Source: an uncultured Solobacterium sp.
GTDB lineage: Bacteria > Bacillota_I > Bacilli_A > Erysipelotrichales > Erysipelotrichaceae
Length of the DNA: 8,867 nt
Reading direction: 5' to 3'
NCBI GenBank assembly: GCA_900552125.1
Contig: URYK01000073.1
Span: 1-8,867 of the forward strand
How positions within the stretch are numbered: the stretch's first letter is position 1; each line of letters begins with the position of its first letter. A program made the position numbers and the translations under genes. Below the pieces are notes generated by a model that searched no databases, had not been told where the DNA came from, and was given only the letters and a program-made list of their open reading frames with translations. This document shows positions 5,932 to 8,867 of this stretch, in pieces.

Positions 5932-6639
5932 CTATTCTTTAAAAGATTCATCATCCACAATAGTTACACAATTTCTATGTAACCAAAGCAGTGATGCTGG
6001 TGTAGCTGTAGATATTCTCTTACTCATAAATTCTTTAAAGGCCTCTTCTTTACGATCTCCGCAAACAAGCATAAGCACTTTCTCAGATGAGAAAATACCT
6101 TGTAAGCCAATTGTTAATCCACCTTTAGGAACTTTTCCTTTAACCATATCATGTGTTTTAGTTTTTTCACTTAATTCTGCATAATGACTAGCTAAACTTA
6201 GATGATCTGCTGGTTCATTTAATCCTAAATGGCCATTCATACCTAATCCAAGAATCATTACATCAATTGGATGTTCCTCAAGAAAAGCATCAAGCTCTGC
6301 TAAATCTTTTTCTATATTCTTTGTACTAGAAGAAACTTCTACAAACTGCTTAAATGGCATATTTAAACGATTAATTATATTTTGCTTAATAAAGCTTGTA
6401 CACGTACATGAATCATCTGGTTCAACTCCATACCATTCGTCCAATTTCACAAATGTAACCTGTGATATATCAATCTTCTCTTCATTAATTGTATCGCAAA
6501 TAATCTCATACATTCTTTTAGGAGAACTTCCTGTTGCTAAGCAGATAACAGCATTAGGTTTCTTTCGTATTGTATCTAAGATTACTTCAGCACCAGTTTG
6601 AGACATTTTTTCATAGTTTTCTTCATGTATTAATTTCAT
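5932..6639 (-). CDS. agaI: Galactosamine-6-phosphate isomerase/deaminase-like protein (AgaI type)
   Basis: Member of the NagB/RpiA/SugarP isomerase fold; expected to convert galactosamine-6-phosphate to tagatose-6-phosphate and ammonia. The 235 residues show the phosphate loop LATGSSP, then VTFVKLDEW with Asp67, then LGLGMNGHLGLNEP with His137 and Glu142, and near the C-terminus STATPASLLWLH. Remembered E. coli AgaI shares the stretches VICLATG, LTFVKLDEW and PASFLWLH closely. Asn135 stands where NagB has catalytic Asp141, and AgaI also has Asn there. ATG 6639 follows AGGGGTG. It is the last gene after agaVWE, which supports galactosamine rather than glucosamine. As I recall, genetic work in E. 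coli found AgaS, not AgaI, to be needed for this step, so the true reaction of AgaI-type proteins is less certain than the name implies. Confidence 0.82.
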   Translation of the reverse strand: MKLIHEENYEKMSQTGAEVILDTIRKKPNAVICLATGSSPKRMYEIICDTINEEKIDISQVTFVKLDEWYGVEPDDSCTCTSFIKQNIINRLNMPFKQFVEVSSSTKNIEKDLAELDAFLEEHPIDVMILGLGMNGHLGLNEPADHLSLASHYAELSEKTKTHDMVKGKVPKGGLTIGLQGIFSSEKVLMLVCGDRKEEAFKEFMSKRISTATPASLLWLHRNCVTIVDDESFKE

Positions 6640-6661
6640 TTATTTCACCCCTATACTTTAA

Positions 6662-6688
6662 AAGCTATCTGATCAATACAGATAGCTT
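6662..6688 (-). other. Intercistronic stem-loop between agaE and agaI
   Basis: AAGCTATCTG (6662-6671) and CAGATAGCTT (6679-6688) form a perfect 10-bp stem with a 7-base loop, 16 bases past the agaE stop. On the minus strand only a short T run (part of CTTTTAAAG) follows, too weak for a full terminator. It could partly attenuate agaI expression or protect the 3' end of the agaVWE message. Confidence 0.5.
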
Positions 6689-6704
6689 ACATGATTTTTT
6701 TATT

Positions 6705-7502
6705 CTAAACAAGTCCAACCCATGCTCCTAAAATAGAAAGAACAATAATTGCTAGAATCAGAACAACTGGATTTGCTTGTTTTTTCTTTAAAAGATAGAA
6801 TAAGAATAAAGTAATGCACATTGGAATAAAGTTAGGGAAGATACGATCAAAGAAATCAGTTTGCACTGAAACTTCAATTCCTCCATCTACCTTAATAACT
6901 GGAAGCAAGGTAACAGTAACATAATTTGCAATTAATGCTCCAATTACTGTAATACCCAAAATAGTTGCTGAATTAGCAATCATATCTGAGTTTTCTGTAA
7001 TCATATCAATTGATTTTGTACCTAACGTATAACCCAAACGTGTCCAAACAATACGAAGCACCCAAATTACTACATAAGTTGTAAAGAAAATGATTGGTCC
7101 AAGAACTGATCCTTGAGATGCAAAAGAACAAGATATACCTGCAACAATTGGTAAAATCGTGAACCAGAAAATAGCATCACCAATACCAGCAATAGGTCCA
7201 AATAATGCAAGCTTCAAACCTTTGATTGCATCACGAGTTCCTCCACCTTCTTCTAAAGAAATCATCAAACCCATTAAGAAACCTACTAGGTTTGGATGAG
7301 TATTAATAAATTCTAGATTATCTGTCATAGCTGCAGATAATTTTTCTTTATCATTACCATAAATTTTTTGTAATGCAGGTAACATTGCCCAAGTAAAACC
7401 ACCTGCCTGCATACGTTCATAGTTAAATGATGCCTGTAAAAAGGAAGAACGAATACCAAGCATCGTTATGTCTCTTTTTGATAATTTTTTAGATTCCGAC
7501 AT
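6705..7502 (-). CDS. agaE: PTS N-acetylgalactosamine/galactosamine transporter subunit EIID
   Basis: Membrane subunit that, with EIIC, forms the sugar channel of a mannose-family PTS. From ATG 7502 the product has 265 residues. The N-terminal half carries the EIID signature FNYERMQAGGFTWAMLP (residues 26-42), then INTHPNLVGFLMGL and LFGPIAGIGDAIFW, and the C-terminal part has hydrophobic segments. These stretches match remembered E. coli AgaE almost word for word, so the substrate assignment is better than family-level. The start at 7502 is chosen because AGGAGGT lies seven bases upstream; an upstream ATG at 7529 would place that site inside the gene and lacks its own. The start overlaps the end of agaW by 14 bases, indicating translational coupling. 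Confidence 0.92.
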   Translation of the reverse strand: MSESKKLSKRDITMLGIRSSFLQASFNYERMQAGGFTWAMLPALQKIYGNDKEKLSAAMTDNLEFINTHPNLVGFLMGLMISLEEGGGTRDAIKGLKLALFGPIAGIGDAIFWFTILPIVAGISCSFASQGSVLGPIIFFTTYVVIWVLRIVWTRLGYTLGTKSIDMITENSDMIANSATILGITVIGALIANYVTVTLLPVIKVDGGIEVSVQTDFFDRIFPNFIPMCITLFLFYLLKKKQANPVVLILAIIVLSILGAWVGLV

Positions 7503-8292
7503 TGTTGCCACCTCCTGAAACACCTGCATTCCTTACAGCTTCTTCAACTTCTTCTTTTCTTTGTTTAACGCCGAAGAAATCAATCAATGCGAATACTGCA
7601 CCAAGTAATGCAACTGGCAATAAGTTAGGCATTTCGCAGAAACATGCCATTAAGAAACCAGCAATGAAATATGGAATATATTTTGCTTTCATCATAACAC
7701 GTAATAACATTGCAAAACCTACTGCTGGAAGAATACCACCAGCTACTTCTAATCCGTGTGTAATAACTTCAGGTAATGCATTTACTAAATCAATCATAGG
7801 CTGCTGTGCAACATAAGTACATAGGAATGCCAATACCCCATAAGTTAATGATACGATAAGCATTGTTGTATAGTTAATACGAGCAATACCCTTTACATCT
7901 GCTTCTGCAGCACATTTGTCTGCTTTTCCCATAAAGAATGAGAATGCAGAGTAATAGAATAAAATAATATACTGTCCTAAAAAAGAAAATGGCAAACATA
8001 ACCCCAATGCTGCTGTTGGTTCACAGCCTGTTGTATGAGCAAGTACAGTCCCCATTAAACCAGCTAGTACTGGATTAGGCGGCTGAGTTCCTCCAGCAGG
8101 TGTTAAACCCGCAAAAGCAAGTTCAATTAAAGCACCCACTTGTAATCCAAGTGTTAAATCCCCAAGAATTAAACCTGTGAATGTCGATACCATCAATGGA
8201 CGGAAAATAAAGAATGCTTCAAGGAAGAAGTCCAATCCTACGATGATTGACATAATGGATAAAAGAATCCCTTGTAATAATGTAATCTCCAT
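7489..8292 (-). CDS. agaW: PTS N-acetylgalactosamine/galactosamine transporter subunit EIIC
   Basis: Polytopic membrane protein of the mannose-family (EII-Man) sugar PTS, forming the translocation path with EIID. The 267 residues are mostly hydrophobic helices. GLTPAGGTQPPNP (residues 62-74) is the family loop, and VAGGILPAVGFAMLLR with KYIPYFIAGF in the second half resembles remembered AgaW. The tail is charged and then glycine-rich because its codons overlap the ribosome site of agaE. ATG 8292 follows AAAGGAG with eight to ten bases of spacing, 22 bases after the agaV stop. Length fits the family (about 260). A sorbose or mannose EIIC is the alternative, but all partners point to the Aga system. 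Confidence 0.9.
   Translation of the reverse strand: MEITLLQGILLSIMSIIVGLDFFLEAFFIFRPLMVSTFTGLILGDLTLGLQVGALIELAFAGLTPAGGTQPPNPVLAGLMGTVLAHTTGCEPTAALGLCLPFSFLGQYIILFYYSAFSFFMGKADKCAAEADVKGIARINYTTMLIVSLTYGVLAFLCTYVAQQPMIDLVNALPEVITHGLEVAGGILPAVGFAMLLRVMMKAKYIPYFIAGFLMACFCEMPNLLPVALLGAVFALIDFFGVKQRKEEVEEAVRNAGVSGGGNNVGI
7510..7516 (-). promoter_or_regulatory. Ribosome binding site that decides the agaE start
   Basis: AGGAGGT on the minus strand, seven bases before ATG 7502. It lies within the last codons of agaW and shows that the ATG at 7529 is not the normal start. Confidence 0.8.
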
Positions 8293-8314
8293 GATACTTT
8301 CATCTCCTTTTCAT

Positions 8315-8782
8315 TTATTCAATTGTAATTTTTGAATCTCCTGGTACATCTTGAATATACACATTCAATCCTTTTCCAGCAAGATATTTCAAATCATCCA
8401 TATCTTCATCATTTACATAAACCTTTTTTGATAAAGCACGTTTTCCTTCAGAAAAATGCATATTTCCAACATTAACATCTTTTAAAGGAACACCGGCATC
8501 AACCAATCGACGCACATCTTTTGGAGTGCGGCAAACGATGAATATCTTTTGCTCTGGAGCAGCGTTTCCAATAATAGCAGCAGTTTTTTCAATACTGAAA
8601 AAACGAATACCAGCACCTGATGATTTAGCAGTTACACTCATCAATGATTGCTGAATATGATCCTCTGCAGCTGTATCATCAGCAACAACAATTAAGTTAG
8701 CTCCAATCGTTTTTGTCCAAGTCACACCAACCTGTCCATGTACTAGACGATTATCGATTCTTGTTAATAAAATATTTGGCAT
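8315..8782 (-). CDS. agaV: PTS N-acetylgalactosamine/galactosamine transporter subunit EIIB
   Basis: Cytoplasmic phosphocarrier of a mannose-family PTS: accepts phosphate from its EIIA on a histidine and passes it to the sugar at EIIC/EIID. From ATG 8782 the product has 155 residues and begins MPNILLTRIDNRLVHGQVG, placing the active His15 exactly where this family has it. NVGNMHF at residues 104-110 and the IFIVCRTP segment fit remembered E. coli AgaV/AgaB. A GTG at 8791 is in frame, but GGAGGT lies seven bases before the ATG, so 8782 is the start. It is the first aga gene visible. No EIIA (AgaF) is present downstream, so EIIA must be encoded upstream or elsewhere. The intron-like 3' end lies about 30 bases upstream. 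Confidence 0.92.
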   Translation of the reverse strand: MPNILLTRIDNRLVHGQVGVTWTKTIGANLIVVADDTAAEDHIQQSLMSVTAKSSGAGIRFFSIEKTAAIIGNAAPEQKIFIVCRTPKDVRRLVDAGVPLKDVNVGNMHFSEGKRALSKKVYVNDEDMDDLKYLAGKGLNVYIQDVPGDSKITIE

Positions 8783-8789
8783 TTCGTCC

Positions 8790-8795
8790 ACCTCC
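8790..8795 (-). promoter_or_regulatory. Ribosome binding site that decides the agaV start
   Basis: GGAGGT on the minus strand, seven bases before ATG 8782, overlapping the alternative GTG at 8791 and so excluding it. No convincing promoter is seen between here and the intron-like end; a TATAAA-like element at about 8803-8808 lacks a good -35. Confidence 0.75.
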
Positions 8796-8813
8796 GTTCA
8801 CTTTTATACAAGC

Positions 8814-8867
8814 AAGAAAGTAGGAGATAGTCATTAAACTACCTCCCCTTATCAAACCGCATGTGCC
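8814..8867 (-). mobile_element. Probable group II intron, 3' end: domain V 3' strand and domain VI (partial, runs off the window)
   Basis: On the minus strand the window opens with GGCACATGCGGTTT (8867-8854), which fits the 3' strand of a domain V: upper stem GGCAC, two-base bulge AT, lower stem GCGGTT. A short linker leads to a hairpin in which AAGGGGAGGTAGT (8850-8838) pairs with the strand 8831-8817 around the loop TTAATG. That stem leaves one unpaired A at 8821, as domain VI does for its branch-point adenosine, and the 3' splice site would fall seven or eight bases on, near 8813-8815. The usual terminal AY dinucleotide is not seen there (TT instead), so the exact end, or activity, is in doubt. 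The domain V 5' strand and any reverse transcriptase are outside the window. Confidence 0.55.

Noticed and set aside
7503..7529. Longer EIID start at ATG 7529
   Set aside because: It would include the strong AGGAGGT site inside the coding region and has no ribosome site of its own.
1..8867. CRISPR array, tRNA or rRNA genes
   Set aside because: I saw no regularly spaced direct repeats and no tRNA- or rRNA-like sequence on either strand.

Overview
The window is low-GC, AT-rich DNA with strong AGGAGG-type ribosome binding sites, a perfect CcpA-type cre box and several phosphotransferase (PTS) genes. This points to a Gram-positive gut Firmicute, possibly Erysipelotrichia or Clostridia; the lineage is an inference. 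Nine protein genes are visible, one of them interrupted, and almost all space is coding. There is no gene-free stretch over 300 bases.

Left region (about 56-2098, minus strand): an operon for a fructose-family PTS permease encoded as three separate polypeptides, EIIA, EIIB and EIIC, in that transcriptional order. Its promoter is near consensus, with a cre box over the start site. Two matching 22-bp inverted repeats lie between it and a divergent gene for a PRD-type transcription regulator (2297-3877, plus strand). The regulator has two N-terminal DNA-binding segments, two PRDs and an EIIB-like domain. Its C-terminal EIIA-like domain is cut by a single in-frame TAA, and the rest continues open in the same frame to 4216. 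The likely logic is sugar-dependent activation of the permease operon by the regulator plus carbon catabolite repression through the cre box. The permease's sugar cannot be read from the sequence.

Middle (4218-5882): a bidirectional terminator with an 18-bp stem separates the regulator from a convergent IMP dehydrogenase gene. That gene has its own near-consensus promoter. The enzyme is of the type known from the protozoan Tritrichomonas foetus rather than the usual bacterial GuaB type.

Right region (5932-8782, minus strand): agaV-agaW-agaE-agaI, encoding the EIIB, EIIC and EIID subunits of an N-acetylgalactosamine/galactosamine-type mannose-family PTS and a galactosamine-6-phosphate isomerase/deaminase-like enzyme. 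The matching EIIA, deacetylase and tagatose-pathway genes are not in the window and may lie upstream.

Both ends of the window carry what look like group II intron ends on the minus strand. Positions 1-55 read as an intron 5' end (GTGCG) placed just after the terminator hairpin of the fructose-type operon. Positions 8814-8867 read as an intron 3' end (domain V 3' strand and domain VI with a bulged A) just upstream of agaV. This suggests a multicopy intron flanking the segment, and perhaps an assembly contig broken at those repeats.
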